A stretch of 64,000 nt of DNA from Phytophthora quininea (GCA_011947345.1 JAAVTG010000019.1:1-64000), one strand, 5' to 3'; numbered from the stretch's first letter, positions 1 to 13,228 are shown. Numbers and translations: made by a program. Notes: generated from the sequence alone by a model not told the origin.

Positions 1-1050
1 CAGAGCCACCGATCTGCTGGTCGCGCTTGCTCCTGAGCAACACACCGCAACTGCCTCTCACCGCAGCCTCCGTGGTTGAGTCGGGCCGCACCCCACCTAC
101 TCGTCGTTTCGTGCGTTTGGCGTCCGTCCCTCGTCGATCTCGTGGCGCCAGCACGTTTTCGTTTCAACCGACCGCGTCTCGAACAACAAGCCGAACAAGA
201 GCATGATTCTCCAGCCAACACACTGCGAAACGCAGGAGCTGCAGGCCGATCGCAGTGGATTTGGCAGCTGAGCGCGGTCACTGGTCCCATGACCTGGGAA
301 TGACTCGGAAATCGATTCATCTCGTGCCAATTTGTGTCCACCGGTTACGATAGACTCTGGGATATCTTGATGCAGGGCCGAGCAGTTGGCTGGCGGCGGG
401 GGTATGAATATCGTATGGCAACTCGACCTACAAGTATGTCGCGGCAGATGCCCTTGGCAACCGAACCGAGAGGCTATTAAAGCCTGAAGCCATGCCAATG
501 CAGCCATCATACCGGAAAATCCGCTGAAAAGAGCGATCTCACGATTATTGGACTGGGGTTGACTATGGGGAGTGGAGCAGAAACGGGCCCATGTACCAAG
601 CAGAACTCAGAACTGCCTGGAATTTACTCCACGGCAGCTCCTGCGCCTTTGACGCCGTCTTGCCCCTGGGAAGCATGGCTCGAGCTCGCCATTGCTCTTG
701 ATCCCCACGGCACCTAGCAGCGCTCCATCTGGATCGGCCCGCTCGGGCGTCTCAAACACTGTTCTGCAATCATTGGCTAAAATCAATGTCGTGCCTCGCG
801 GGTAGGGCACGTTCGACTTGCGCTTTGTATGCCGCCCGGGCAACGGCCAAATATTCAGCGCGCGACCTTCTCCCTCGTCGCAACGCGAGCCTCTTGGCTT
901 TCCTTCAGTCTCCAAAGCCACAACGGGAAACCACCACCCGAGGACGGAACTCTTTTCCATCTTCTTGTGCTTGGGGGTCTAGAGGAGGGCGATACGACAG
1001 ATACAGTCCTCACCCGACGGGTTATCCAACAGACAGACCCGTAGCAGACC
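1..1050. other. upstream region, no supported gene
   Basis: I see no convincing gene here. The open frames on both strands are short, overlap one another and have no recognisable motifs. The last few hundred bases must contain the promoter and 5' leader of the callose synthase gene that starts at 1,051. I could not identify a clear oomycete initiator element. Confidence 0.4.
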
Positions 1051-4000
1051 ATGGCGCAGCGAGGACCTTCGGGCCACGGCGAGATGGACCGCCGCCGGCG
1101 CGCCAGCTCCAACTACTTCGAGCTGGACGCGGACCGGCGCCGCAACAAGTCGGAGCGCTCCGAGCGCTTCAGCAAGCGACTGGACACGATGGACGTGACG
1201 CCCGCCAGCATGAAAGGCGCGTCTCTGGCGGCCCAGGACGACGAGACTGCCATCGACTACTGCTGCGAGTTCCTCAAGGCCAAGTTCGGCTTCCAGGAAG
1301 GCTCGGCCAGTAACCAGCGAGAGCACGTGCTGCTTCTTTTAGCCAATGGCAAGGCGCGTTGTCTCCCCAGCGACCAGCCCGACCAGCACCTCGTGCTGCT
1401 GGCCCAGAAGCTCTTCAGCAACTACCACTCGTGGACCAAGTTCCTGCACACACAGGACGTGACGTACACGGGCTCAGCCATCCCCAATGGCTCAGGAAGA
1501 GGCAGTTCCGGCAACTTGTACATGGACGTGATGCTCTACTTCCTCATCTGGGGAGAAGCCGCCAACGTGCGCCACATGCCCGAGTGCGTGTGCTATCTGT
1601 ACCATCAGATGATGACCATGGTCAACGCCGACCCGCAGGGACACGAGCGCCAACCGGAAGGATGGTACCTAAATCAGGTCATTGTCCCTATTTGGAGGAA
1701 GCCAGCAACATGAAGCGCCGCAATGCGTTGGGCAAACCTCTGGAGCACGTCAAGATCCGCAACTACGACGATATCAACGAGTACTTTTGGAAACAGCACT
1801 GTCTGAGCATCCCCGTGCAGCATGTGGGCGCCGAACTGACCCAGAACCACGGCAAGACGTTCTACGAGCACCGCAGTCTCTTGACGCTCGTCCTCAACTA
1901 CTACCGCATCTTCCAGTTCAACATGATGTTCATGGTGCTGTTGATCGTGCTGTCGTTCGCCGTGACCATCTCTCCCGATGGAGGCAAGAGCGGCTGGAGC
2001 CAGTTCGGCCGCATCGGCGACGTAGTGGACCCGTACACGACGCGGGATTTGAAATTGGCTGTCGTGTCGATCCCGTTCTCTCTGAGTTTGATGGCGTTCC
2101 TCAAATGCGTGTTGGAAGTGTGCCACGGCTGGCACCTTTGGTGTCGAAAGAGAGCTCGGCGACGAGCTCCAGGTCGTTTACGTACGGCACCGCGTTGGCC
2201 ACGCGTATCATCTGGAACGGCGGCTTTGCCATTCTGTTTGGCGTGATGATCTACGTGCCTTTGAACGACGACAAGGACACGACGCTGCTAGACAACTTGT
2301 ATCCGCTTTGCGGCGCGTTCATCTTGCCAGGATTGCTGGTATTATTGACGCAGGCGTTCTCCCCGCAAGTGATCAACGGCACGTTTGCCGCCAAGTTCGT
2401 GCGCGAGGGCGAAAGCTGCTACGTCGGACACGACATGACGCCGCCCTTCTCGTTCCAGATCAAGTACATCACGTTCTGGATCATTTTGTGGATCGTAGAG
2501 GCCATCGTGTCGTACTTTGTGCTGGTGCGTCCGCTCATGTTGCCGTCCTTGAGCATCTACGCCATGACGCTGGACTACCAGAACTCGCTGGTTTCGTTCC
2601 ACAACATTGGTGTCATCATCGCACTGTGGCTGCCCATTGTGTTTATCTTCAACTACGCGACGCAGATTTACTTTACCATATTCGAGGCTCTGCTGGGCGG
2701 TTTCCAGGGAATTCTCATGAAGACGGGTGAGATCCGCGGAGCAAAGGAGATGACCAAAGCGTTCCGTGTTGCGCCGCAGCTTTTCGACCAGAAGATCGTC
2801 ACTAGTTTAGCTCGTTCTAGCGATGCCACCGCCAGCGGCACGGACTCGACTCGTGCGAGTGCTCTGGCTGCCGCTTACGAGTCTCAGATGATGTTGCGGT
2901 TCGTTGTGGTTTGGAACGAGATCGTCAACTCATTCCGCGAGGGAGATCTGCTGGACGACAAGGAGGCTGCCATTCTACAGTACGACATCCGCAGCACGGG
3001 CGAAGTGTTTGAGCCAGTGTTCCTGTCAGCGGGTAAGTTGACAGAGGCAATGGGTCTTGCTATCAAGACTGCGAAGGACGGCAAGGGCGAGTCTCAGCTG
3101 CGTGTGACGCTGGTCGAAAACGACTGCCTATCAGCTATCCGCTCCTTCTTCACTGCTAGCATGTACGTTATCAGCGCTCTGTTTGGCAATGACGACGCAG
3201 ATGTGGTCGATGGTTTCCGCCAGCTTGAGGAGATTGCTGCTAGCGGCGGCTTCCTCAAGTCCTTTAACGTGCGTGAGCTTGCCAGCCTGCGTGTGGCGGC
3301 TGTGGACCTTCTTGAGGAGATTCTCGACCTGCCGGACCCAGATGCTCAGTCTCAGCACATTCCGAACGCGCGCGTGCACTCGATGGGTGTGATCCGCAAC
3401 TTCGTGTCGAAGATGGAGGCCTTCTTGAATGGCGTCCAGTCTTTCTGTTTAGACCCGGCCTTGCAGCGCAAGTTCGGCAACTCCAAGTTCTGCTCCAGCG
3501 CTAACGGATACATGTTTGCTTCGCGCGGCTTGGTGAATCTGTTCTGCAGCGACACAGCGATGGGAGCTGCCACCCGCGCCTGTCTTCTGCTTTCCCTGGA
3601 CCGCTCGGAGGCGATGCCACGTACAACTGAAGCTCAGCGTCGTCTGGGTTTCTTCATGAAGTCGCTTGTCATGGACATCCCGCAGCTGCGTTCCATCAAG
3701 GAGATGCGCAGTTTCTCGGTGGTGACGCCGTTCTATGCCGAGACGGTTCTGTTCTCGCTTGAGGATCTGAACAATCCGCTTGTGAACCACCCGATCTTCC
3801 AACAGGTCGAGGAGGACGGCAAGAACCTGACGATTCTGAAGTATCTGACTAAGATTCACCAGGAGGAATGGGACAACTTCCTCGAACGTGTGGACGTCAG
3901 CTCCGCAGAGGAAGCTCAGAAGAACCACCCGGAGGAGATCCGTCTCTGGGCGTCGTACCGCGGCCAGACTTTGGCCCGTACCGTGCAGGGCATGATGATG

Positions 4001-7000
4001 TACGAAGACGCCATTAAGATCCTGCACTGGCTGGAAATTGGCTCGAGCCCTGGTAAGACGGCGGAGCAGAAGCAGAACCAACTGCAGGACATGGTCCGCC
4101 TCAAATTCTCGTACATTTGTGCTTGCCAAGTGTACGGCAAGCACCGTGCTGAAGGTAAAGCCCAAGCCGCCGATATTGACTACTTGTTGCGCGAGTACCC
4201 GAACTTGCGTGTTGCTTATGTTGACACTGTAAAGCACGAAGGGGGCGATCCTTCGTTCGATTCCGTCTTGATCAAGAGCGAGAACGACGATATCGTCGAA
4301 GTGTATCGTTACCAGCTGCCTGGCGACCCGATTCTGGGTGAGGGCAAGCCTGAGAACCAGAACAACGCCATTCCATTCACTCGTGGCGAGTTTGTGCAGA
4401 CGATTGATATGAACCAGCAGCACTACTTCGAGGAGTGTCTGAAGATGCCTCAGCTTCTGTGTACGGCCGATCTCCACCCGTCTAAGAAGCCTGTCTCGAT
4501 CATTGGCATGCGTGAACACATCTTCACAGGTAACGCTTCGTCTTTGGCCAAGTTTAAGACGTGGCAGGAGCTGGTGTTCGTGACGCTCTCGCAGCGTGTC
4601 TTGGCTGATCCTCTTTACGTTCGTATGCACTACGGTCACCCTGATGTGTTCGACAAGGTGCTGGCTATTACGCGTGGTGGTGTATCAAAGGCTAGTAAGG
4701 GTATCAATCTGTCCGAAGATGTGTTCGCAGGTTTCAACTGCACACTACGTGGCGGTGTCGTAACTCACGTGGAGTTCATGCAGTGTGGTAAGGGACGTGA
4801 CGTGGCTCTCTCGCAGATCTCCATGTTCGAAGGTAAGCTGGCCAATGGTGCCGGTGAGACGTCGTTGGCTCGTGAGGCTCATCGTATGGGTCAGTTCATG
4901 GACTTCTTCCGTCTCAACTCGATGTACTACTCGCACACGGGCTTCTACTATGCTACGTGGATGACGATCGTCACCACGTTTGTGTACATGTACTGCAAGG
5001 TCTACATCGCTCTCTCGGGCGTGCAAACGCAGATCGTGTACAACATGAACACGACAGACATCATCAAGGATAACTCGTACGACTACGGCTTCGACAACCG
5101 CGTGTATCACGACATGGACTCGGTCTACAACACCCAGTACTACATCCAGGCCGGCTTGTTCCTTTCCTTGCCGTTGATCTGTGTCTACTTTGCGGAAATG
5201 GGTCTTCGTCGCGGTCTCGTTCAGTTCCTAGAGATGGTCTTCACTGCTGGTCCGGCCTTCTTTATTTTCCAGTTGGGCACTACGATGCACTTCTTCGACA
5301 ACAACTTGCTGCACGGCGAAGCCCAGTACAAGGCCACGGGCCGTGGCTTCAAGATCACTCGCGAGACGTTCGTACTGCTATACAAAGCGTACGCGCCTAG
5401 TCACTACCGCAAAGCTATGGAGCTGGTGGGCTTGTGCTTGGTCTACTTGGTCTTCGGTAAGTTCGACATTTGTGATACTTCCGTTGCTGGGGAGGTCAAC
5501 TCGTTCGCATTCGACTACTGCGAGACTTCGCAGAGCTTTGGCGTTCAGACGTTCGCTATCTGGGTCATCTCCGTAGTGTGGCTGGTGTCTCCTTACATTT
5601 TCAACACTGATGGTCTTGACTGGGAGAAAACAAAGGCGGACGTGTCGGCCTGGGCCAAGTGGATGTATGCTGGCGAGGACTACAAGGACGAAGACGCCGT
5701 GATGGTCGGTGGATGGATTGGCTGGTGGAAGGGCGAGCTGAAGCTCTACCACAACACGAAGCCTATTGCTCGCTTCACTGTCATTCTTCGTGAGGCTCGT
5801 CACTTTTTGCTGATGTGGTACGTTGTGGCTCTTGAGTGGGACATCCTCTCTGTTGCGTTGGTGTTTGGTGCTTCAGTGGTGACTGTCTTGGCCATGGGAG
5901 TCTTCGGAGCTGCGGGCAGATGCTTCAGCAACGTCAACTCGTCGATCCGCGCCATGATGTACACGTTCGTGATCATCCTGGCGCTCATTATCTTCTTTGT
6001 CTTCTCGATGGTGGTGTTTGACACGAGCTTCACGCGGACATTGTCGCTTTTCTTTGGGTACATGGCGTCCTTGTACGGCATCAACGAGATGGCTCGTATG
6101 TGGAGCTTCGCCAACTCGTCGATCGCGTCTGTCGGCATCTTCCAGCAGTTGGCGTTCTTCTTTGACTTTATCTTCTCGGTCACGATGATCATCCCGTTGC
6201 TTGTGATGTCTGCCATTCCCTTCTTGAACATTATTCAGACGCGTATGATGTACAACAAGGGCTTCTCGGAGGTCGTGTCTGCTTCGTCGCAGTACGCCTT
6301 CTCGTTGGCCGCCTTCATGGGTGTTCTTGGCGGTATTGGATGTGGCTGGTTGTTCCACTTGTTCACGAGTCTCGAGAGTACCGCTGGCTTCCTAAGTTAC
6401 GTGACGACGTACGATCTGCTGGACGGCAACGTCGGCAATGGAGAGATCACCTACACGTTCTACTTCGCTTGCATTGTAGGCACGTTCGTGGCTGGCTTCC
6501 TCAACTACTTCATTGGCCGTCGACTGTCGATTGTGTTCGGCGGTCTGTTGACTGTGCTTGGTATGTTGGGGGTAAGTGCCGTTCAATCAGGTGGCGAGGG
6601 CTTCCTCTCTCCTGGTGTCGCATTGCTGGGTGGTTCGGTCGGTGTGCTTCTGCCTACTTTGGCTGTCTACATCTACGAGATCTCTACTCGTGACATGCGT
6701 GGTAAGGCTCTTCTGCTTCTTGGGAGTGGCTTTATCCTCGGCATCCTCTTCGCTGCGTGGTTCTCGTCTTCGTCGAACGAGGTGGGTTGGATCTGGCAGG
6801 TGTTCATTGCGACCATCATCTTGTCCATTATGACCCCAGCAGTCTACATCTTCCCGGAGAGCCCCTACTGGGTCTACATGCGTGAAGGTCTCGAGTCTAG
6901 CGAACGTTGCTTGGCTGTCTTACGTCGTAAGGAAGGTGTGAGTGAGGAACTGCGTATGATTCGCGACGAAGAGGCTGGTAGTGACGACTCTAGCGCCAAC

Positions 7001-7753
7001 GGAGGCACCTCGTTCCTCAAGTTCTTGATGGGCTTGATGCTGATGCTCGTCTCGGGCCTCTTCCTGGGCTGTGTCAACATGTATCTGTCGGACAAGTTCC
7101 GTACCATTGAAGACGCGACCTACATGTTCGTCAACTGCATGGGCCTGCAGTTCCTCGGCGGCCTTTTCTCGTTCTTCTTCATGGACCGAGTGGACCACAA
7201 GCGCATCTTGTTCTGCACGTTGCTGCCCATCGCCATCCTCGTCTTCATCTTGGGCTTGAACAACAAGTCGGAGTTTGTGACTGGCGACAGTGAGTACTTG
7301 ATGCTCCAGATCGTCGGTCTGCTGCTCTACTTCTTCGCTGGGCTGGGTATCACCTCGGTGCCTTGGGTCTCATGCGTCGGTCTGTTCAACACCAAGCAGC
7401 GGGCCATCTACGTGACCGTCTACTTCATGGTCTTCTTCTTGCTGCCAGTCTGCTCGACATTCATCCGCTCCAACTCGTCCATGAGTGGCGATGAGTATCT
7501 GTACCTATTCGCACTGTCTGGCTGCTGTATCGTGGCGATGGTGCTGCTTGTTGCGGTGGGTACGCTGAAGAACGGAATGGTCTGCACGAAGGGCGAGATG
7601 GAGGCGGAGCGAACTCGTCTGCGCCGCATCCGCGCGTCTCGACGGAGCGCCCGCACGCCCGGAAGTGCACGCTCCAGAAACTTCAGCCGATCGCGTGCAA
7701 AGTCCCACTCGAACTATCAGATGTACGAGTCCCCTGCAGGTAGCGCCCCGTAG
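1051..7753 (+). CDS. 1,3-beta-glucan (callose) synthase fused to a C-terminal sugar-transporter-like domain
   Basis: This is a membrane glucan synthase of the FKS/callose synthase family (GT48), which polymerises UDP-glucose into 1,3-beta-glucan of the cell wall. It encodes about 2,230 residues without introns. An FKS1-type N-terminal domain lies near residues 95-215 (GEAANVRHMPE). Multispanning segments follow, then the large cytosolic catalytic region near residues 1,060-1,300, with blocks such as ENQNNAIPFTRGE, MREHIFTGNASS and GKGRDVALSQI, then a second membrane block. From about residue 1,730 to 2,170 the chain resembles an MFS sugar transporter, with FPESPYWVYMREG matching the family's central-loop motif. 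The tail is basic. Two frame breaks, near 1,695 and 2,142, each look like one base missing from a homopolymer, because conserved FKS sequence continues across them. I read the gene as intact in the organism. Confidence 0.95.
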
Positions 7754-8160
7754 ATGCGTTGCCCAGCAGTGTAGTAGGCTTAGCGAGATGGCGGAGTGTA
7801 CTCTATGCGAGTAGGGAGGCGCCAAGCTGGCGACTCGGTTTTACTGCATCTTGCTCAAATTTACATACTTTGTTTGACTTTGTCTGGTGGCGTTCAGCAT
7901 TATGGTTGTGCTGTGTTCGGTCACAGCATGAGCAGGACAGACTCCTGCGCTGGAGGCAGCTACATGTACGACCAGCGCGGGGGAGGAGGCTTGGTTGGTG
8001 AACTTTGTTCAACTTTCCTACAAGTAATGAACAAAAGAAGCGGTGAAAAAGTTACACAACTAGATGACTTAGCATTGATTGGTTCGTCAAACCTTTCAAT
8101 CATGATTATCGGTATTGCCAGGTAGTTATGTACTTGGCTTTAGTATGCGAAAAAGCGTAG
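7754..8160. other. intergenic region
   Basis: This holds the 3' flank of the callose synthase gene. From about 8,078 it becomes similar to the sequence upstream of the second Crinkler copy (from about 61,689), so it includes the left edge of that duplication. No other gene is supported. Confidence 0.5.
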
Positions 8161-10359
8161 ATGGAAGACGCCGCGATGGCAGCTCGAGAAGGCCTCGTTG
8201 TGAAGGTAAACTGTGTCATCGTTGGTATACTACATAAAGCAGAGCCGACCCCTGGGAGATCTAGCCGCGGCGATTTGGAACACGCAGCGAAATACATTGA
8301 AAGACGCCGATGTGACCAAGTTGTTGCTCTACCTGGCCAAGAAGACGGACGGCACATGGTTGTCTGCTGATCGCGCTTTTAAAGCGACTCAGCGGGATAT
8401 GGTAACTGGTTTTGTCCCTGACGAGATCAACCGCATAATTAGCGACAACGACAAGATTCTCCTCCCAATGGAACAAACAATCGCAGATGCGCTCGGTGAC
8501 GCTCCCCGACAACTACACCTTTTCGTGAAGACTAGCAGACCCATTGGGATTACTGCAAATACTACTGACACCAAGACTGCTGTCGCCAAGTACACTGCCA
8601 TCGCCAATCATCTAAAGAACTCGAGCGAGGTGGAAGCTGTGGTGAATGCTCTCAAGAAAATGAACCGACGGGAGAAATCGTTTTTCGTACTGGAGAATTC
8701 TTCGGGCACAGGCAAGACGCAATTGGCGTTCAACTTGATGGCCAATGGAGCTTTTGGGGTATTCTACGTGCTGTGCAATACGGCGTCGGATATAAAGCAG
8801 CCTGTGTACAGCGCATTTGAGAATCGGCGCATAGCTTTCGAGTGGTGCATTGAGAGTGATATCAAGGATACGGGCATTGATGGTTCAGTTGCTAGTTTCC
8901 AGAGAAACACAAAACGATTAAAGTTGTACGCCTTCATCATCGCAGCACTCCGAGGCGCTAAGTCTTTCACAGGAGACGCTTCGCGTGCAAAGGTCATTGC
9001 GGCACGTGATCGTAGAAGCAAGCCATGCGGCTTCTTTTTGGACGAGTTTCCTCGTGTCGGGTGTTTAGAGGAAGGCGAAGGTCTCGAAGCACAGAAAAGA
9101 AACTTCTGTCGATGCGAAATGTGTTTCGCTCCCTCGAACTTCCGCTTATCATCAGCTCTACAAACGGCACCGCACGAAGTCTTCTTACCGTGAATAATGT
9201 TTCCAGAACGTCATCCGTGAAGCCTGTTACATGGTGTAAGGTCATCCTGTCGCTACCCCGTTTGCTACGAAGAACGCCACACCTGCAAATGTGTTCGAGT
9301 GGATTATTCAGCACAGCCGTGCGCTGTTTAGTGCGATAGCTAAGAACTTTATGGCTGAAAACAAGTACAATGGAGAGAGCGGCGCGGATCAACTCCAGTA
9401 CTTAAATGGCATGGTCAAGGTGTTGACGCGGCGCATCCGACGAATTAAACGGCAACAACGTACTGAAGGGTTCGAGGAAGGTCAGCTCTTGCTGTTCCTG
9501 ACAGATAGCTATTCATTGGACGATGGAAAGAAACAATGCCAGCACCAGTGTACCAAGACTTGAATGTGGCGTAAAGAATAAAACGAATATGGAGACGAGC
9601 TTGATCGATGGTCACTACGGGCGCCTTGAAGAGCGGGATATCTTTGAGCTGAAGTTTCTAGACGGGGAACTGGTGAAGAATATACAAGGATGGAGATGTC
9701 GCTGCAGATTTCCTCAGATGAAACACGACATTCTCCTTTATCTGACGTTGATGGGCGATTACGAGGAGAAGCCTGGCTGTGTGAAATCCCCTCTCGATCG
9801 TCCATTCAATAAGAAATTGTGTCAGGTGCTGGAGGGAAACACTGGTAGTAATATTCAAGACATAGATGACGGGACGCGACTCGAAGCACTTGTTGCAGGT
9901 GCCGTCGTTCTTGCTAGTCACCAAGGAGGATTCTGCGGAGTGGGATTGCAGACATTTCTTGGCAGGTTGTTGTGCGAGTTGGGGGTTCGTTCCGTCAACG
10001 AACCAGTAACCTTTCCGTTAGGCCGCCAAGCTGCAGATATTACGATTCCGTTCCTCTCGCCGCCTAATGTGGCGTGGCCCGACGAGTTTTTGGCGTACTG
10101 GAAGAATTCTCCTGCTCAGTTCGCCAACGTGGGGAACTGCTGTAAGGACGACAAGATTGCTCTTCGAGTTGACTCTGGGGTTCTGTCGGGTGAGTGCAAA
10201 GATCAAAACTTTACATTGGACGCGCTTAAAGAGGCTCTTGCTCGGGTTCCAGCGACTACGAAGGTGCACGTCGTCGCAGTTAGAGAGCTACAAGACAATT
10301 ACTTCACTAGAACGACAAAGTCTGAGTCCGCACCCACCCACGTTCCTGAAGCGTATTAA
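8161..10359 (+). pseudogene. Crinkler (CRN) effector, copy 1, frame-broken; P-loop NTPase plus nuclease-like C-terminus
   Basis: Crinklers are oomycete effectors with a ubiquitin-like N-terminal header, thought to be delivered into plant cells. The header here carries LYLAKK, the counterpart of the LFLAK motif, and ends at a segment like LHLFVKTSRP. A P-loop NTPase follows, with Walker A SSGTGKTQ (near 8,700) and a Walker B-like FFLDEFPR (near 9,040). The C-terminal part (about 10,000-10,300) ends in D..GECKDQNF, which fits the ExK of a PD-(D/E)XK nuclease. Compared with copy 2 (61,732-63,954) it lacks about 23 bases just after the first 20 codons (near 8,230). It also shows a lost G near 9,107 and an extra A near 9,556. 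A break near 9,262 is shared by both copies. There is no signal peptide, as is common for Crinklers. It is a degraded effector, or one broken partly by sequencing error. Nuclease assignment is inferred from one motif. Confidence 0.75.
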
Positions 10360-11110
10360 TCTGCACCATGCCGCATTTTATCGCGTCCCGAGAAATACTG
10401 GTGTATTGGAGGAGTATTCAGAACTCATGGAAGCGACAGAGGACGTGTCGGAAGAAGATGACGGGACTGACGGCAAGGTGAAAAGCAATGGTGAGGCGGG
10501 AAAGAGTATTATCTTTGTCGAGATCGGGAATTGGGATTGCCGACGACCCGATCCCTCTGCGAGCTGAGTTTATGCTGGAAACGACGCAAAGAGGATCGGA
10601 TGAGGAGGGCTCGCCTATGAAATGCTCAAAACCTTGACGGATTCGGGCAAGATGTGTTAATCCTTGCTTCATTCTCTTGTCGGTAGTGCCTTTGTAGGTC
10701 AAAACAATCTCGAGTTCCTCTATCTATTCGATGAGCAGGCTGTCTCGATGATCGAGATCATTCTTTCTCATCGATGGGGTGCCTCACTGTTCTACACAGC
10801 CAAATACCAACCAAAGGCTGGGTAATAGACAACGAGTAGTTCGCAAAATACGTATGCGTTGGGCTGCTGCATTGCCAAAAGCCAGTATCGAGCGTTGCTG
10901 AACAACTTTGACACATGTTTCCACTCGTTCTAATCACTCTTGACCTGAGAGAGCGAATACAGGCCGTAAACGCTTGGGTTGGTTTGATTTCACCCGCCCC
11001 ATGGCCTTCCATTGTAGATATACTGCTGTTGACGTCCCGATCGTCTTGAGGCGAGTTTTCAGCCGTGTGCTGCCATTCCCGAACCCACCAGGACATTCTC
11101 CACTCAGCAA
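10360..11110. other. intergenic region
   Basis: No supported gene. The first part continues the flank shared with the second Crinkler copy at the very end of the window. The open frames present on both strands have no recognisable motifs. Confidence 0.4.
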
Positions 11111-12015
11111 ATGACCGACAACATGGAGCGCTGTTTCCTCTTGACGGAAGAATTCCGTCGTCCAAGGCATCGCAATGGTAGTCGCAACTCGTTGACAAGC
11201 CCGACCACCCCAAGACATTGGCCAACGTCCGACGATTTCCAAGGATCGGTCTCAACGGCCAAACCTACACTACGGGAAAATCCGCAGCCACAAGTCCGCC
11301 AAAGTCGTCGCGAGTACATGACCCAATACATGGCTCAATATCGGAAGAAACGTCGGGCCAAAGCTGATCAGGAACGACAGGTCCAACAACTACAAGAAGA
11401 CGTCAAGCAACTCGAAGAGGAACGGCATCAACTGGTGGCACATGTACCGGAGACATCTCTGTGGAGTGTTGTGGTGGAGTATTATCGACTCTTCCGGTAC
11501 GGCTACCAAGCTTCAGACTCGACAACATTATTCCACTCAAGCAAACCCAATGTGCAGTTGGAATTTCTGCGCTCCGTTATGGCACGAGATGTCGTATACG
11601 GAACAGTGTGCGGTATTCAAGAGATGGTCGACAACTGGAAGTGCATGGCATTGTGCTGCGAGAACTTGGAGTGCCGCATTGTTCGACTGGAGGACGGTCC
11701 ACAAGACTCGGTTATCGCCACTACACTGATAAAGCATGTGATCACTCAAACACAGTACGCTACGCATTCCCACACCTCGTGTCCAGTGGAGAGTCTGGGC
11801 AATGGACACCACTTGGAGCTAAACTGCTGGGGAAATCGATGACCATAAGGATTCGCACACAATTTATCTGGGATGACACAAGCAAGCGTATCACAACGCT
11901 AGTAGCACAGGGCGACACAGTTGATGCAATGCTGCGGATATTGGGCAATTTGGACGACGTAGCGCGTGTGTTCGAGAACGCTCGCATTACTACGGAAGGC
12001 CGATTCATTCCATGA
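11111..12015 (+). CDS. bZIP transcription factor, oomycete type
   Basis: About 300 residues. Residues near 68-85 form a basic region (SRREYMTQYMAQYRKKRR), followed at once by a leucine-zipper-like coiled coil (QVQQLQEDVKQLEEERHQL). The remaining C-terminal region has the layout of the large oomycete bZIP family, a basic/zipper domain followed by a conserved domain of unknown function; its last residues include LGNLDDVARVFENARIT. A single-base frame break lies near 11,745-11,755 in a run of A, after which the same domain continues in another frame to the stop at 12,015. The start at 11,111 is the first ATG of the open frame, and a second in-frame ATG follows four codons later. DNA targets cannot be inferred. 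Confidence 0.75.
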
Positions 12016-12183
12016 TGAGCACTAGCTGAAAAGAGCTGCAAAGGCGAATCTGTTCTTGTAATGCGCGTTTGATCACACGAGTTCATTTCCAATCCATGTT
12101 ATAGCGGTCGTCTCTAGTCTTGATAGTCTTAGTACTTTTATGCTGCAAAAAAATCTTGATCGTGTCTTAGTTGAGCCCACAGT

Positions 12184-13052
12184 TCAGGCCGTCGCGGAAG
12201 TCGCGTTGAGTTCTTGTTCCAACTCGCGGAGGAACAAGGCCAGGTAGTCTTGGTCCACGCGGCGCATGGTGAGCTTCTGCTGCAACGACACATAGCCAGC
12301 GAGCTTGAGCAGCTTTATAATGCTGGGTGTGGCCTGGAGCATCTTGCTGTAGCGGATGTCGTCGTGCTGCAACGTCCGGAATTTGGAGCGCACGCCCTCG
12401 CGATGCAGAGAGCGCAGCACCTTGAAGATCGACGTCAGCTTTCGTGCTCGTTCGGTGTCGGACGGACACTCGCAACGGCAGCTGGCGAGGCACGCGCGGA
12501 CCTCATGCACAGCTTCCTCGACTTGGTGTCTGGTAGGAGCGCGATCCGGCGCGTCGTCACTCCACGACGGCTTGTCATATTTGGTCGCGGGCTCGCCTGA
12601 CGACGCGCCCCCATTTGTCTGGAATTGTACGGTAATGACGAGCTACGTGGACGGACAAGACCCGCCATCAACTCCCGCAGCTCGTCACGTTCATCTCGTC
12701 CGGCTGCGGGGGCAGGAGGCAGTGGAGAAGCTGGTGAATCGACGGGATCGCTGGGCGGGGACGCCTCAGTCGCTGCCTTGCGCTTCTTCAGCAACGCGCC
12801 CAAGTCCTCCTCGACGTAGAACGCATCAGGACCCTGGTATTCCTTGAAATGCGGTTCACGGAGGTCGTCGCTGCTGAAGTCGTCGGGCGAGTCGTCGTAG
12901 CTTTCGAGCTGCTGTGGCCGTACTTCAGGTTGGGGTCAGCCTTTGGTTCGGCGACTACCTTCGGAGGTTTGTTCAACGAGAGGTTCTCCTTTAGATCAGG
13001 AGGCACTTCCTTCCTGGTCAGGGGACTCTGGTAGTAGCTTTCGTGCTGGTTG
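12184..13052 (-). CDS. PUB-domain-like protein, 5' end unresolved
   Basis: The C-terminal 100 residues (FKVLRSLHREGVRSKFRTLQ then MLQATPSIIKLLKLAGYVS) look like a PUB domain, a helical module that binds p97/VCP-type AAA ATPases in protein quality control. Upstream is a low-complexity, acidic and proline-rich part (YDDSPDDFSSDDL, then EDLGALLKKRKAATEASPP). The frame changes near 12,898 (probably one missing base in a G/A run) and once more near 12,640. The 5' limit given is a good intron acceptor: TTAAC branch site, pyrimidine tract, CAG, ending at 13,053. I could not fix exon 1, which should lie between there and about 13,210, nearly touching the divergent gene at 13,229. PUB assignment is by motif pattern only. 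Confidence 0.55.
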
Positions 13053-13228
13053 CTGAAAGAGGTTAACCAGAGACCAGCGTTCGATCCCGACCCTTTTCGC
13101 TACGGCTATGGCCACGTGCTTCATGCTCCGAGGCGGTACTAGTGGTTAGTGACCTTACGAGCTTAATATGGTCGTACGAAGTTGTGGTTTGGTTGAAAGC
13201 TGTCATTTTTGACAGATCAAAGTTCACG

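Noticed and set aside
3449..4639. Long minus-strand open frame of 396 codons inside callose synthase
   Set aside because: It is antisense to conserved FKS sequence, has no motif, and reflects codon bias on the opposite strand.
13050..13100. tRNA-like T-loop GTTCGATCCCG
   Set aside because: The flanking bases do not pair into T, anticodon and acceptor stems, and the stretch fits the intron and 5' region of the PUB gene better.
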